NCBI RefSeq assembly: GCF_023091745.1
Contig: NC_068910.1
Span: 7,352,272 to 7,416,271 of the forward strand
Origin: Budorcas taxicolor
Lineage: Eukaryota; Chordata; Mammalia; Artiodactyla; Bovidae
Reading direction: 5' to 3'
DNA length: 64,000 nucleotides
The notes beneath the pieces were generated by a model. The model was not told the DNA's origin. It saw only the letters and a program-made list of their open reading frames with translations, and did not search any database. Positions 24,242 to 37,253 of the stretch are shown in pieces (the first letter of the stretch is position 1; every line of letters begins with the position of its first letter). The position numbers and the translations under genes were made by a program.

Positions 24242-27200
24242 CTTATTTTATAACTGGAAGTCTGTACCTCTTAATCCCTTCCGCCTATTTTGCATAATCC
24301 CTCACTCCCTCCCCTCTGGCAATGACCAGCTTCTGCTAAGATTCCCACAGAGTTTACAGAGTAAACTCTCTATGTTATTAATTTCTGACCAGAGGCTTCT
24401 GGACTGAAGGTCACCTGGGAGCAGTATTTCCTGAATGTTGCATTTAGTTGATTAAACTTAATGGCAACAAGAACTGGATTCCTCTTTGAAGAGGGTGCAA
24501 CATCCATGTGCTTTGTGCAGTGTGATGAAAGCTGCCCCTCCTGGGTCTCCTTGCGACCTGGAGCTTTAGGGAGGGAAAAATCATTTCACATGAGGAGCCA
24601 AAAGCCTTGGGAGGGAAAGGACTGCACACATTAAAAGTTGAGAGAACCTGGCTGACGGGTCCAGGGTGACCGGAAAGGACGACGGCTCTATGGGCAAAGG
24701 TAAACTCACTGTGGGGAAAGGCGTCTGAGCTTGATTCCTGGGCCCAAGGCTTTGAGGTATGTGTGTCTGTGTGTGCGTGCATGTGTGCATGCGTGCATAG
24801 CAGTGATTCTGGAATAGCTGCCAGCTTAGACCAGCAGCCCTGGACCGGCATGGTGCCACACCTTGTGAACGATGGCTGAGCACGTGTGAGCTGAGAAGCA
24901 ACAGTGTTGGGGGCCAGTGTATGACACCCGTAAAGGGTCTGGATGGAGTCAGAGCAGCGAGGACATCACCTCCTGAACAGGCAAGTGTCCTTGAGGCTGA
25001 GCCCGCTCAGGCTTGGACAGTGATGGGTGTGCTAACACAGTTTGCACCATAGCCCCATTCAAGTTCTCTCCCAGCCTGCGTTTGGAAGAAGGACTAAGGC
25101 TTTTTAAGTCCCCAAGGTTCTTCTACAATTTGAGAAGGGTGGGGCTTCAGAGAGGAAAGCTAAATCTTCCTGAACTATTAACTGGTGAAGAAAAGTGTTT
25201 CTACCCGGGTGGTGGGTAATCTCCAAAGAGGTCATGTCAGTTCTGTCTTTGGACCTGGGTGGGTGGGTGGACTGCATTTCCTTTGCCTCGTACTGAGGCT
25301 GGCCTGTGGCTGCTTTGACCTAATGTTTTGGAACTCTCCTGGCTCAGGTCTTCAGGCCTGGCAGCTCCTGCTCTCTTCCTCTTGCACGTTCACTCTCGGT
25401 TGCTGCTCACTGCCTCTTGAAATCCAGTGTCCTGCAGCGAGATGCCCAGTGCAGCCGCACAGAGAGGCCTCATGGAAAACTGAACTCTGATAAATGGCCA
25501 GCACCAACTTGCCCACTTGGTGATGGAGAGACCAATTTGGAACTTCTAGCCATCCCAGCACCCTGGTGAATGCCACACGAAGCGGAAGAACCGCTCGGTC
25601 ACCCACAGACACCTAACAGAGAGTAAACGGTTTTGTTACTGTTAAGCCATGAAGTTTTAGGTTTTTCTTTTAATGCAGCAAATGACAGCACATCATCTAA
25701 GCTGGTCAAGTGAGTGAGACAGGAAATATACTGAGGCCTAGCTGGCGAGGTCACGTCCCCAGAAAGGAAAGTGACCTGCTCAGGGCACAAAGCTGGCAGT
25801 GGAAACAAGACTGAGGGCCAGGTCTTCTGAACTCTTCTCCCTTCTGTGCAGGAAGACAGGTTACTGTGACAATTAGAAACCTGAGCCCTTATTGATGGAT
25901 TCCCCTGTGCCCTGTGCTTGCTCCCTGGGGCTCTCTCTCTGAAACCCCACTGAGGCTCTGCACCCTCTGCTGTCAAGACTGTGGTCAATACCCATCCCCG
26001 ACGAGGAAACAACACTGAGAGGAGGTGAAGCATTGCCCACGGTCGCAAGGCTAAGGAAACTGGAGCTGGAATTTGAACTCGAGCTTAACTAAATGGGCCC
26101 CAGTGCCTTCCCCTTTGTCACGGGATGAGTTCAGAATTCTGGCTGTAGTTGTACCTTTGGATAAGTTAGGCTTATCCAAAGCCTAACACTCCTGGACGTG
26201 GCATTTATACAGTATGTGAACTTCGCTCCTTTCACTTGCGAAAATGAAGCACGCCTCCCTCGGCCCTTCCCTGCTCAGCACACTGTCACTGCTGTGTAGT
26301 TCACGTGAGCGGAATTCAATGTGACTGCTCATTAAAACGATGAGATACTCTGCAGATGCTAAATCGTAATTCATGTTGAACTGTATTGGTTTTAAAGCAA
26401 AGTTTTATGAAAGGGCTCCTTCTGCTCTTCTTTTCTTGTTTTTTTTTTTTTTTTAAATTGTAAATAGAACTCTTCCTGTGCGGCTGGAAGCCCTGGCTGG
26501 AGTGCGTGGACTGACGCGCTTGCATCTGCCCAGTCCTGTGCCTGGGGCCACCAGTTGACACCTACAGGGTCCCTGAGAGCAGGGAGGGGAAGATGGTCAC
26601 ACCTCTGTGACTCACAGGCTCCTGAGCTGCCCAGCAACACAGTCAAGTTTCCCTATTCTGTGCCATGTGTAGCTCAGACCCTCTCACTCTAGAATTCTGA
26701 TCAGCAGGTGACCCACCACTTTTTCAGCAAGAAAACAGAAGCCATAGGACAAAGCACTAACTTCCTGCTAGAAAACCTCCCTCTCTACCTGCACTTTCAA
26801 GGCAAATCCTGACTCCCTCTGCAGACATGACTCCATCAGCTTTGCCCCCATCTTCCATCTCTCCCTCTCTGTAGCTCAAGCCTTTCCCATTTGATCAAGT
26901 CTTGATAAAGTCCCGCCAGTGGCTGCCCAGTCTCCCCCTCCTTCCGTAGCTAACCTGGAAGCCAGCTGCTCCTCAACCACTCACATCTGGCATCTGCACT
27001 CCCCACTCCACTAAAGCTCATCACCTCGCTGTCACTTGTTAAACCTACTGGGGGTTCTAAAGGCTTCCCCTGCCAGGCTGCTCAGCTGCACCAGAGAACC
27101 TGACCACACATATTTCTTGAAAAGCTCTATTTTCTGACCTGGAAAGCATCCCTATCTTAGCTTCCCTCCTACCTCTCTGTTCCTTTCAGCCTTTTCTTTG

Positions 27201-27415
27201 CTTGTCTCTTAAAGGTTGTCCTTACCTTGGTTTCTTGCCCTTTCCTCTGGTCACACGTTCTCAGGACCCCAAGACCTGGCGGGGAGCCAAGGAGAAACTG
27301 CACACAAGTGAGTCGGGCTGGGCAGGAGCAGAGCCTGGGGAGTGAGGCAACCAGGGGCCTTGCCCCCGTGGGAAGGTGGCAGCAGCAACTCAGTTCCAGC
27401 AGACACCTGCCAGGA
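24242..27415. other. Intergenic, no recognised gene
   Basis: Holds a (TG)n-like stretch at about 24758-24800, probable MIR remnants near 25720-25830 and 25990-26110, a hairpin at 26156-26187 and a T-run near 26440. Frames of up to 149 codons have no domain. Confidence 0.5.
26156..26187. repeat. Two overlapping inverted repeats
   Basis: Arms tttggataag (26156-26165) and cttatccaaa (26171-26180) are perfect complements around a 5-base loop. A second pair, gttaggc (26165-26171) and gcctaac (26181-26187), shares the middle, so only one hairpin can form at a time. Confidence 0.85.
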
Positions 27416-27895
27416 GCAGGGTCGGCAAAAAACGTTTTTTTTTAAAAAGGGCCAGAGAGCAAATACTATAGACTTTGTGGGCCACGATCTCTGCCATATA
27501 TTCTTCAGTCCTGAATATTCATTGGAAGGACTGATGCTGAAGCTGAAACTCCAATACTTTGGCCACCTGATACAAAGAACTGACTCCTTGGAAAAGACCC
27601 TGATGCTGGGAAAGATTGAAGGCAGGAGGAGAAGGGAATGACAGAGGATGAGATGGTTGGATGGCATCACCGACTGGATGGACATGAGTTTGGGTGAACT
27701 GCGGGAGTTGGTGATGGACAGGGAAGCCTGGCGTGCTGCAGTCCATGGGGTTGCAAAGAGTCGGACATGACTGAGCACCTGACCTGAACTGAACAACTTT
27801 CTAAAAATGTAAAACAAAGAAACCTTAGGTCTAGGGTCACACAGGCCCAGGGCTGGGTGTGGTGCCAGTTCAGACTGTAGTTTGCTGATCTGTGC
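27416..27895 (+). mobile_element. Old hAT-type DNA transposon remnant, split by BovB
   Basis: Left part gggtcggcaaaaaacg and agggccagagagcaaata with actttgtgggcc, and right part ending tagtttgctgatctgtgc, match the two ends of a non-autonomous mammalian hAT family with near-terminal complementary ends. The BovB at about 27503-27793 separates them. Confidence 0.6.
27503..27793 (+). mobile_element. BovB LINE 3' end inserted in a hAT element
   Basis: Encodes LMLKLKLQYFGHL, then LMLGKIEGRRRRE, and ends gagtcggacatgactgagca. No clear target-site duplication was found. Confidence 0.88.
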
Positions 27896-30629
27896 ACAAG
27901 AGTGAATACAAACCCAGAGTGGCCAGATATCCCCGTGTCAGGTTTCACAGAGAAGCCAGAAAGCTGGATTTTTGTTTGAGATCTTTTAGTTATTAAACGC
28001 CTGCATTTAGGTGATCTCTGGCAGCACTGCCTCCAGGTACCCATCGAGCGTCTTGTAGCCACACATGGTAACCCCAGAACTCAGTTCATTAGCAGGCTCC
28101 CTGCCCAGGTTGGGCTCACAATTTCAGCAAGTGGCAATGCCCTTGAGTGGACTGCTTGAGACAGACACCTGGGGGCCTGCCCTCACACCCTGCCCACTTG
28201 GCTCTGTCCTCAGTGCCCCTCCCCGTGCTGGGTCCCCACCATTTCACCCCTTGAGGACAACCTCCTTCTGATAAGACAGTCCCCGTCTTATCCTTTTTCC
28301 ACATTTTCTGCAGCCAGGATGATGGTTCTAAGATGCAAACCTGGGCGCGTCACTCAGGTTTAACACTCATTCTCTAAGCTTCGGTTGACTTACAAGGCTT
28401 CTGGGGGTCTGGCCCCTCCTCGCTCGCCGCGCCCCATCCTGCGCCTGTCTCTGTGGGTTACTCTCAGTTCCTGAATCAAGGAAAGCCCCCTCTCACTTCC
28501 AGGTCTTTGCATCAGCTGCCCTGGCACAGCCTTCACTGCACCCCACACACAAGCTGACAAATTCTTCCTTGTGCCTCATCTTAGAGTTATAAAGCCTTCC
28601 CAGATGGCCCCATCTCCTGCCAGCTGGTGTTCTACCTTTCTTTCACCTAACAGCTGTGCTGATATGTAAATCACATGCCGCATAATTCCCCGTATAAAAA
28701 AAGGCAGATGCCTGGAGGGGTAGACGTGGGCAAGGGGGTATAAGGCCTTCCACTGGGAGGTGGGGAGAAAACAGAACTGCTCTTTATATTTATTTTTATA
28801 TCATACTTTGGTCTTCTTTGGTGTTATTCTAACCTAATATGCCAGTGTAGTAGAGCGCAGACATGGCAACGAATAAAGACTCGCGTGTTGGAGGTACCTG
28901 CTCGGCGCTGTGACTGTCAGCAGCCTGCAGTCAGGAGTGCGGAGACCCCTGCTTCCTGTTCCATCCTTCTGCCTCCCCTTCGGAGGAGAAAACACCCCAC
29001 CTGTGTGCCACAGGGACGGCTCTGCCAAAGGGTGTGAGCTTGCCTCCAAGCCGCCCTCCCTTCCTCCCTCCACTGCTTTGGGTTTGGCCCATATCACCTG
29101 TTTCCCCTTCTCCCTGAGCTGATCTGTCTGCAAAGGGGCCTTGGAGTTGCCGAGGCTCCCCCACCCTCTCACTGCGCAGGAACTGAAAAAGCACAGCTGC
29201 ATTTCCAAGTAACAGCACACGTCGAAACAGAGAAACTGAGCAGACAGATAGCAAAATGAACACTGTGGACATCGTGGCGAGACACCTCCAAGAGTCTTGC
29301 GCTCACTGTTCCTCGTCTTCATCCAAACGCGCTAGTGCTGCTCCCCTAGGCCTCCTTCCTTCCGTCCTTCTCACCGAGTCTCACAGAAGCCTCAGCTTCT
29401 TGCCCTTTGCACACCCACGTACACACATGTGAGCACATGCCAGGATTCACTTCTCCCTCTACCCTGTACCCACCACTCCTATGCCACGGTGCCCAGTGAA
29501 CTTACTCTGTGCTACTTCCATCTCCGCAGCATTGATCTTTGGCTTCCTCAAGGCAGAGGAAGTGAATACAGCTCAACAATGCCCGTCAAATTTTTAGTTT
29601 TCTTATAGGGATTATTTTATAATAGTTTACAGATTTCATGTTCCACGTGGCATTTCCTGTTTGCCAATTTTGAGGGTGAGAATACAAATTAGGAAATCAA
29701 TGCAAAGATGAAGAGTACAATAGATCTTGACACATTGGGTCACTGAACTCAAACCAACAAGATGAGATTTAAGAGGAAAGAAAGTAAATTCATGCTCTGA
29801 TACTTAAAACACTTGTCAGGCGCAAGAACCAGGTGGTAAGATCAGAGATAGATGGCGCTTCAGGAAAATCAGTTATCTTGTGATCAGGCCATGAGTGGCA
29901 AGGTCTTACCTTACAACTAGGTCAATAAGAAGCAACTGGATGACATTTGCTAGAAAACTCACCGCAAAGATCTGATTATCTTCTCCCAGTCTCCCACCCC
30001 AGTCAACACCTGGGGGAAAACAAAGGGCTACTCTGGATAAATCGCCTCTGGGTTAAATTAAGAGCGAGCGTGGGAAAGCATCCAACGACTGGCAGGAGAA
30101 CCAGCAGCCGCTTCACACTAGGTAGCTCCTCTCGATGTGCGTGGTTAGAGATTAGGCCTTAGTGTTGATCCTGGTCTTTTTCCAGATGCTCTTCTGTTCT
30201 CAACATCTGTTGTCCAGCTCTTGATCTCAGGCTGCTCAAATATTGACTGACTCTGACCAAGGGCACCCTCTCTTTATGAATGCATGGAAGAAAACAAGTT
30301 CTCAGTCAGTGGAAAAACACAAAAGGGGTGGATGGCCTTCTGCTGGCTTACTGCAGAGTATTCCCACAATGGAAATGACCTTCCAAGGAATCCTTCAACC
30401 TCCAAAAGAGTCAAACATGGAACTGAAAGTCATGAGTGTGAATTCTCACCCTAGTTTTGAAACATTTATCTCAATAGTTGTCAATAAATCATTAAATGTT
30501 AAAAATAATCTATGCCATGAGGACATCTAGGGATCAAGTGTCTGGGTGGGAAAAGAAGAGTACAGGATTAACTCCTAATTGACTGTATGACCAGTTCTAA
30601 GAAGGATGGGAGCTGTGACCTTGGTTGGG
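27896..30629. other. Intergenic, no recognised gene
   Basis: GC-richer sequence to about 29.5 kb. Opposing frames of 113 and 162 codons near 28.9-29.3 kb have no domain and overlap each other. Confidence 0.5.
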
Positions 30630-30696
30630 TATGGGTGTGAATTGGTATCTCATTGTGGTTTTTAATTTGCAATTTGCATTTACTTAATGACTAAAG

Positions 30697-31406
30697 AGTG
30701 AAAAAGTTGGCTTAAAGCTCAACATTCAGAAAACGAAGATCATGGCATCTGGTCCCACCACTTCATGGGAAATCGATGGGGAAACAATGGAAACAGTGAC
30801 AGACTTTATTTTTGGGGGCTCCAAAATCACTGCAGATGGTGATTGCAGCCATGAAATTAAAAGACGCTTACTCCTTGGAAGGAAAGTTATGACCAACCTA
30901 GATAGCATATTCAAAAGCAGAGACATTACTTTGCCAACAAAGGTCCGTCTAATCAAGGCTATGGTTTCTCCAGTGGTCATGTATGGACGTGAGAGTTGGA
31001 CTGTGAAGAAAGCTGAGCACTGAAGAATTGATGCTTTTGGACTGTGGTGTTGGAGAAGACTCTTGAGAGTCCCTTGGACTGCAAGGAGATCCAACCAGTC
31101 CATTCTAAAGGAGATTGGTCCTGGGATTTCTTTGGAAGGAATGATGCTAAAGCTGAAACTCCAGTACTTTGGCCACCTCATGTGAAGAGTTGACTCATTG
31201 GAAAAGACTCTGATGCTGGGAGGGATTGGGGGCAGGAGGAGAAGGGGACGACCGAGGATGAGATGGCTGGATGGCATCACTGACTCGATGGACGTGATTC
31301 TGAGTGAACTCCGGGAGTTGGTGATGGACAGGGAGGCCTGGTGTGCTTCGATTCATGGGGTCGCAAAGAGTTGGACACAAATGAGCGACTGAACTGAACT
31401 GAACTG
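30697..31406 (+). mobile_element. BovB LINE 3' portion (710 bp)
   Basis: Carries the reverse-transcriptase C-terminal region: a 93-codon frame including TTSWEIDGETMETVTDF and MVSPVVMYGRESW, stopped at a TGA at 31021, then continuing in another frame to DGITDSMDV. Target-site duplication aatgactaaag at 30686-30696 and 31407-31417 inside the L1. Confidence 0.95.
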
Positions 31407-31627
31407 AATGACTAAAGATGTTGAGCATCTTTTCATGCTTTATTAGCCATTCATAAATGTTCCTGGTGGAATATCGGTTCACATGTTTTGCCTATTGTTT
31501 GCTTGGGTCCATTGTTTTCTTATTATTGAGTTGTATGAGTTCTTCGTAAATTCTGGATACATGTTGTATCAGATATATGTTTTGCAAATATTTCCTCCTA
31601 GTCTATCAGTCTATCTCCTGTCTTACA

Positions 31628-31760
31628 GGTGTTTTTTTGTTTTTGTTTTTTGGCTGTGCCATGCGGTACACAAAATCCTAGTTTTCAAACCGGGGATGGA
31701 ATCCGTGCTTCCCGCAGTGGAAGCTTGGAGCACCAACCACTGAAACGCTAGGGAAATCCG
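31628..31760 (-). mobile_element. CHR-type tRNA SINE in L1
   Basis: Reversed element: t-rich left end, ttggctgtgccatgcgg, and cgctagggaaatccg at the right. Flanked by similar tcttaca and tctttaca. Confidence 0.72.
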
Positions 31761-32349
31761 TCTTTACATGTTCTTAATGTTGTCTTTTGAAGTGCAAAAG
31801 TTCTGATTTTTAAAGAGGTCCGTTTTATCCATTTTTTTCCCCATTTAAGAACTATGTTTTTGGTATTGCACATAGGAAATCTTTTGCCTAGATCAAAGTC
31901 TAAAGATTTTTTGTGTTTTCTTCTAAAAGTTTACTTGTTTTCTCTCTTACATTTAAGTGTATGACTTAGATTTTGCATACAGTGTGAGGTGAGGGTCTAA
32001 GTTCATTTTTGTGCAAACACAACTGTCTTATTATGAAATAGTTTTCTATAACATTAATGTTGACAGAAACTTATTCCATCTCATGAACATATTTTAAATA
32101 GCAAGATCCTGATAAATGCTTAACAACTGTCTCTAAAAGGAAACAAAAACAAACAAACAAAAAAAACAAACCCCAACAGCCCTAATAAGTAGCATTTACG
32201 AATTCCCCTGGGGTATATAATCCAAACATTTCCAATTTCAGGTTACCAATGTTACATAATATCATGGAGCTGGGGAGAGTTCTCACAACTGGCTGTTATG
32301 AACTGCTACAAGTTGGCTGCAGCACATTACTGAATCTATTTAATCAATA

Positions 32350-32578
32350 CCATGGATGAAGGAGCCTGGTAGGCTGCAGTCCATGGCGTCGCTAAGAGCC
32401 GGACACGACTGAGCAGCTTCACTTTCACTTTTCACTTTCATGCACTGGAGAAGGAAATGGCAACCCACTCCAGTGTTCTTGTCTGGAGAATCCCAGAGAC
32501 GGGGGAGCCTGGTGGGCTGCTGTCTATGGGGTCGCACAGAGTCGGACACGACTGAAGCACTGCAGCAGCAGCAGCAGG
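32350..32578 (+). mobile_element. Bov-A2 SINE
   Basis: Two Bov-A monomers: ggagcctggtaggctgcagt to cttcactttcacttttcact, then tgcactggagaaggaaatgg to gtcggacacgactgaagc, with a cagcagcagcagcag tail. Confidence 0.9.
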
Positions 32579-34446
32579 GCCATTTCAGGAGTTTTGTTTG
32601 CTTCCTGTTTTTTTTCAGTATATAAAAGATGTCCCTCAAAGCAGGAAGCAGCAGTCTATTTTATTCTCTGCTCTAAAAGAATGCTGGCCCTCCAGAGAGT
32701 TTTACTTCTCTCTCATAATGAGCACAACTATGGGCAATAACCTTCCTGTGGCCATATTTAATAATGCCCATCATATTTACCTTCAGGACAACTCCCCACC
32801 TTGCTTCCTGAGAAAGATAAAGAAAACTCAGTTTTGACTAAACAGAAGTACAAAGCTGCTTGAACTTCTGCAATTTTGCAAAGACACACATTTCAACATT
32901 TAAATTATGGGGTTGACTTCTCTTTTTCTCCCTCGTAGGAACCAAGTATCCAATTAAGCAAATGCAGTAGAGTCAAATATTGGTCTTCACGGGCACCGAG
33001 GTGATGTCAATCGTGAATGGCCACAATGTGTCAGCTTCCTGAAGGCATCTGGGCTTCTGAGTAATGTGAGGAAATTACTGGAGTGTGACACGATTTCAAA
33101 GAAAATGCACCCAAACTTCCTTTTGAGGAAAACCTTGTAAGAAGTGAAAATAAAATGAGGGGGCCCCTCTGGGGTAGATACTCTTCATATAGTCGTTATT
33201 GAATCCCTGTTTGGAGCTCTGTGCAATTACACAGCTCTATGCACATTGTTACAAAGCAGGAAGGGGCAGAGACCTGGGAGGCTGGGGAGGGTGAGAGATG
33301 AGAGGGACAGGGGACACTGGGCACTGAACAGTGTGGTACCAAGAAGGTTCTGGGCAATTACCACTACCCCACAAAGCTTCATCCCAAGTCTTTATAACTA
33401 CCAAGTCATTATAACTTATAACTATTATAAGCTACTCTTTTTGGTTAATAGGAAAAGCAAGGCTCAGGGAGATGATAAAGCACTTACTGGCATCCTCTGG
33501 TATTTAGATACCTGTGTTTTAAAACTGTGCTCACTGTGTGCAAGGGGCCCCCTCCTGAATAGAAAACTCAAACTCAGTATTTTCTCCTGGCTCCCGCTCC
33601 AGCCTCCATCCCCGCCCAGCACTACCTCCTGCCTCAGGAATGCTGATGCTGGATGTTCTCGGAAGCAGCATCACTCATTTTCTTTCCTCTGTCTCTTTCC
33701 CTATTCTTCTTTCTTCTCTTCTCTTCCCTCTCTCTTCTCCTTCACCAATTCTTTTCACAAAGAATAGTTATTCTTATGGTGTGCTCATTTGAAACGCTGG
33801 AGAGCGCTGAAAGAAGGTACAGAAGAACGTAAACCCCCAAGGTGGTGCTTTGCATGGCATCCTCAGAGTCACACTGAAAGGCCACTGCCCAGAATCCCCT
33901 GCAGGGTCCAGGTGAGCACCTGCAGGAGACGCCTGCCATGTGAGTTTCAAGAGTGAAGCAACAGGCACAGTGCTGTGCTCTGAAGGTGGTAGCAGGGGCC
34001 GGTGTGCTGGCTTACAGGCTCCCCGGATGTGTGTAAGGGAGTGTCTGCACCCAGAGTCCACTGCTCCTGCGTCCTGGGGTGCCGAGGCATCACCAGGCTG
34101 AAAGTGCAGGTGGCCCTGCGGGTCAGAGTGTGTCCTATGGGGTCTAGTGGTGCCCTCTGGAGCCCTCCTCCGCAGTGATGACTCAACAATGGATGCGGAG
34201 TCAACAGCCTGCACAGACTCACCGACTAGCTCCCACAGTGGGATACACTCCAACTCCCAAACAAACCCCTGCCTCCAAAGGCTCCCAAGCTTTCTCAGTT
34301 CATGGTGCCCTTATTATCTTCATACTTTTCGTCCTCAGTGTCCTGGACCAAAATACCCAACAATTCCACTTCTTATGTGGTTAGATCCAAACAACTGAAG
34401 TATGCTTGAAAAGATAGTCCATAAGAGTTGAAAAAAATAATATTCG
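32579..34446. other. Intergenic, no recognised gene
   Basis: A 173-codon plus-strand frame at 33246-33767 ends in a low-complexity Ser/Phe/Leu run from a ct-rich tract and has no domain. The opposing frames at 33.7-34.25 kb are equally anonymous. Confidence 0.5.
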
Positions 34447-34537
34447 ATCTTTTGGGGGGGCCACCGAGGAAGTGAACCCAGGCCCTCAGCAATGACAGCA
34501 CAAAGTTCCAACCAGTGGACCACCAGGGAATTCCCTG
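34447..34537 (-). mobile_element. CHR-type tRNA SINE, partial
   Basis: Reversed head: ggaagtgaacccaggccctc and agtggaccaccagggaattc. Confidence 0.65.
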
Positions 34538-36344
34538 ACTGTATTTTGAAACAGTCAGTACCAGTGGGATATGTACAGCTGCTGGGCGTGGCCCAGCTTC
34601 TCAAACCTTGGCATCCCACGGGGCACTGCCATCCTCATTTCCTGCTTCTCACTGCTTATCTCACCCACTGGAAACCCCGCTCTGCAAGAGACGTGACAAC
34701 TTCGAAAGGCATGCACTACAAGCTCATATTGAAATTGTCAGCTACCTCAAACTAGTAGTCCCTGTGGTGTCCAAGAAATGTCAGGTGTCAATTTACAGCC
34801 CTCGAAAACTGAAATAGTTCCACGGCACTCTCGTGAATGCACTGAGACCCCTGGTGGCGGGGGGAGGGATGGCAAAAGGATAGAAGACCCAACTTAAAGG
34901 GAATCTCACTAGATAGATCTGGGACAATCTGTGCATCAAAAGAAACACAATATTAGATGGTATGCCACTGGATAAAAAAGGGAATCCAGGAGGTAGCAAT
35001 AATATAAATAAATACACACATAAGTGGGATAGAAAAGATTTATTTTATAGTAGAGTGTCAGCTAATAATAATCACTTATGAATTAACATGTACAAAATAC
35101 TTTACAGTGGGGAAATTTGGTAAACACCTTATAAAACAACTGATGAAGTTTAACATCTTTAGTCATGAGGCGAGTTGCCACCATATGCCTTCTGATATTG
35201 AGAAGAACACAGCATCACTGCTGTGATTTTCCTGATTTTCTGAATAATGTGAATCTAATCATCAAGAAAACATCAGTAAATTCCAAACAAGGAACCACCT
35301 GTCAGGTTGAAAAAAGAAAAAAAGTGAAAGTGTAGTTTTTTGTGTTACAAAGCAATGAAGTCACAAAAGGCCCATATTCTTGAATGAAGGAAACTAGAAA
35401 GACAAGGTGACTACACGGAACAAGAGGTTCCAGATCCTGGGACACTAAAGGACGTTGCTTGTAAAGTGGACAAAATCAGAAACAGGGCTGCGAAGTACAC
35501 GGTGACACTGTACCTATGTTAGTTTCTAGATTTTACTGGGCAGTTTTCTAGATTTTACTGCATCCTTGTCTAAATAAAATCATCTCAAAGTACTATGCTA
35601 ACAGGGGATGAGGATCCTATTTGCAACTTGCTCTCAAAGAGTTCTGGAGAAAAACCAGTATCTTTGTGTCTAGGATGAAATGGAGAAAAGAGTTAAGAAC
35701 AACAATATAATGAGGCGGGGCTCTGATCACACAGGAGCGGGGAGGGGAGGGAATGGGAGACAGGCAGCTGGGAAGGGCTGGAGGTGTCCTGCGTGACCAA
35801 GGAGGTGTCTGGCAGGAGCAGTCAGATCTCTCATCTGATGCAGCTGGAGAAAGATCACCCCCACTTTCCTTCCTTTATTTCATTTAATCCTCAGAATAGC
35901 CTGAGGTGTAGGTGATCACCTCAGTGTATATACTATTGTAATCCTTATTTTATAATGAAACAGTCATCTGTTCAACCAGCAGTTACCGAGCTTGCTATGT
36001 GTTAAACTTCACTGAGTTTACACAAAACAAATGTTAAGTGTGATTGGTTGTGTGTATGTGTGTGCACGCTCATGTGCGCACATGCATTTAGAAAACAATA
36101 CTGGAAGGTGATGCACTAAATTACTAATATGCTAAGAGGGTGCATTTGAACAGTGGAATAACAGGTGCTTCCATTTCCTTCTTTGGGCTTTTTGCCTGTT
36201 TCCAGCTTTCTACAAAGAACATAGACTGCCGTTGTAATAAGTTTAAAAAATAAGTATTATTTCAAAACTTGAATTGGAGGGTGTTGTGAAATAGTTCTCA
36301 TTATGATACTGTAGTGGATCAAATATTATACTTTGATTCAGTGT
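34538..36344. other. Intergenic, no recognised gene
   Basis: AT-rich. Holds a 22-base tandem (ttctagattttactg at about 35525 and 35547), a MIR-like segment near 35880-35980 and a (TG)n-like run near 36045-36075. Confidence 0.5.
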
Positions 36345-36355
36345 TATTTTACCAA

Positions 36356-36559
36356 GTGAAGTCGCTCAGTCGTGTCCGACTCTTTGCGACCCCATGGACT
36401 GTAGCCTTCCAGGCTCCTCTGTCCATGGGATTTTCCAGGCAATAGTACTGGAGTGGATTGCCATTTCCTTCTCCAGGGGATCTTCCCAACCCAGGGATTG
36501 AACCCGGGTCTCTTGCACTGTAGACAGACACTTTACCATCTGAGCCACCAGGGAAGTCC
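36356..36559 (-). mobile_element. Bov-tA SINE with target-site duplication
   Basis: Reverse Bov-tA with 11-base duplication tattttaccaa at 36345-36355 and 36560-36570. It is the last young insertion before the CCR1 3'UTR. Confidence 0.94.
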
Positions 36560-37247
36560 TATTTTACCAAAGTAGTAGGCAAATGTTTCTTAATTCCATT
36601 AAACCTCCTCTTCACACTGCAGAAAAGGCTGGCAGGGTTTCATGTGGAGAGCTGACCCCGACCTTACCCCTGAGGCCTGTATTCGCCCACATTTCCTGTG
36701 TGGAAGCATAAGCCCAGTGCAGACTGACCCCTTCCTCCTCACACACAAGCTCCCTACCGCTTCATAACATCATCTTCTTTGCATAAAGAGGAAAACACGG
36801 TAGGTCCCTGAGTGAAAGAGCGATTTGGTAAGACCCCCCAGACTCTAGCGTCCACCAGAGAGAGGCCGCTCAGTGGTGTCACTGTGTTGGTAGGTGGGAC
36901 CCCCATTCACTTCGGGTGCTTTCTGACTGAGGGGGTCCTCCCCCACCTTTGCTGTCCTGGCCCCGTGGGCTCGGAGGCAGGTCCCGCCCCTCTGCCCGCC
37001 GGGGCTGGGCTGACATCCATGCACCTGTCCACTTCACTGTGCTGATGGCTCAGGGAGGGCAGACGGCCCTTCTGCACCCGTGTCTCCTGGGGCTCAGAGC
37101 GCTGGGTTTAAACAAAACAGGTCCTTGGTCACTGTTGCCGGACTGAATTGATTAGCACAAACAATCGTGAGGACACTGGCGAATGAACTGGGGTTCATTC
37201 CAGCGGTAGAATTCAGCGCAGGTCCAAACGCCGAAGCTTAGAAATGA

Positions 37248-37253
37248 TTTATT
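37248..37253 (-). promoter_or_regulatory. CCR1: Distal polyadenylation signal of CCR1 (AATAAA)
   Basis: TTTATT on the plus strand reads AATAAA in the sense of CCR1, 1.28 kb after the stop. The same hexamer in the same context (gaaatgatttattgcctgg) is kept at 62031-62036 in the duplicate, which supports use by both genes. Confidence 0.6.

Larger units (their letters stand above)
30630..32110 (-). mobile_element. L1 LINE 3' portion, interrupted by BovB and a SINE
   Basis: Reverse-orientation L1: ttggtatctcattgtggttt, then after the BovB gatgttgagcatcttttcat, then atgagttcttcgtaaattctgg and, beyond the SINE, gaagtgcaaaagttctgattt. Degenerate and inactive. Confidence 0.85.

Noticed and set aside
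24225..24242. cag repeat as a coding or disease-type microsatellite
   Set aside because: It is the normal short tail of a Bov-A unit, as also seen at 32565 and 57765.
33246..33767. 173-codon plus-strand frame as a gene
   Set aside because: Ends in a low-complexity run from a ct-rich tract; no recognisable domain or codon pattern.
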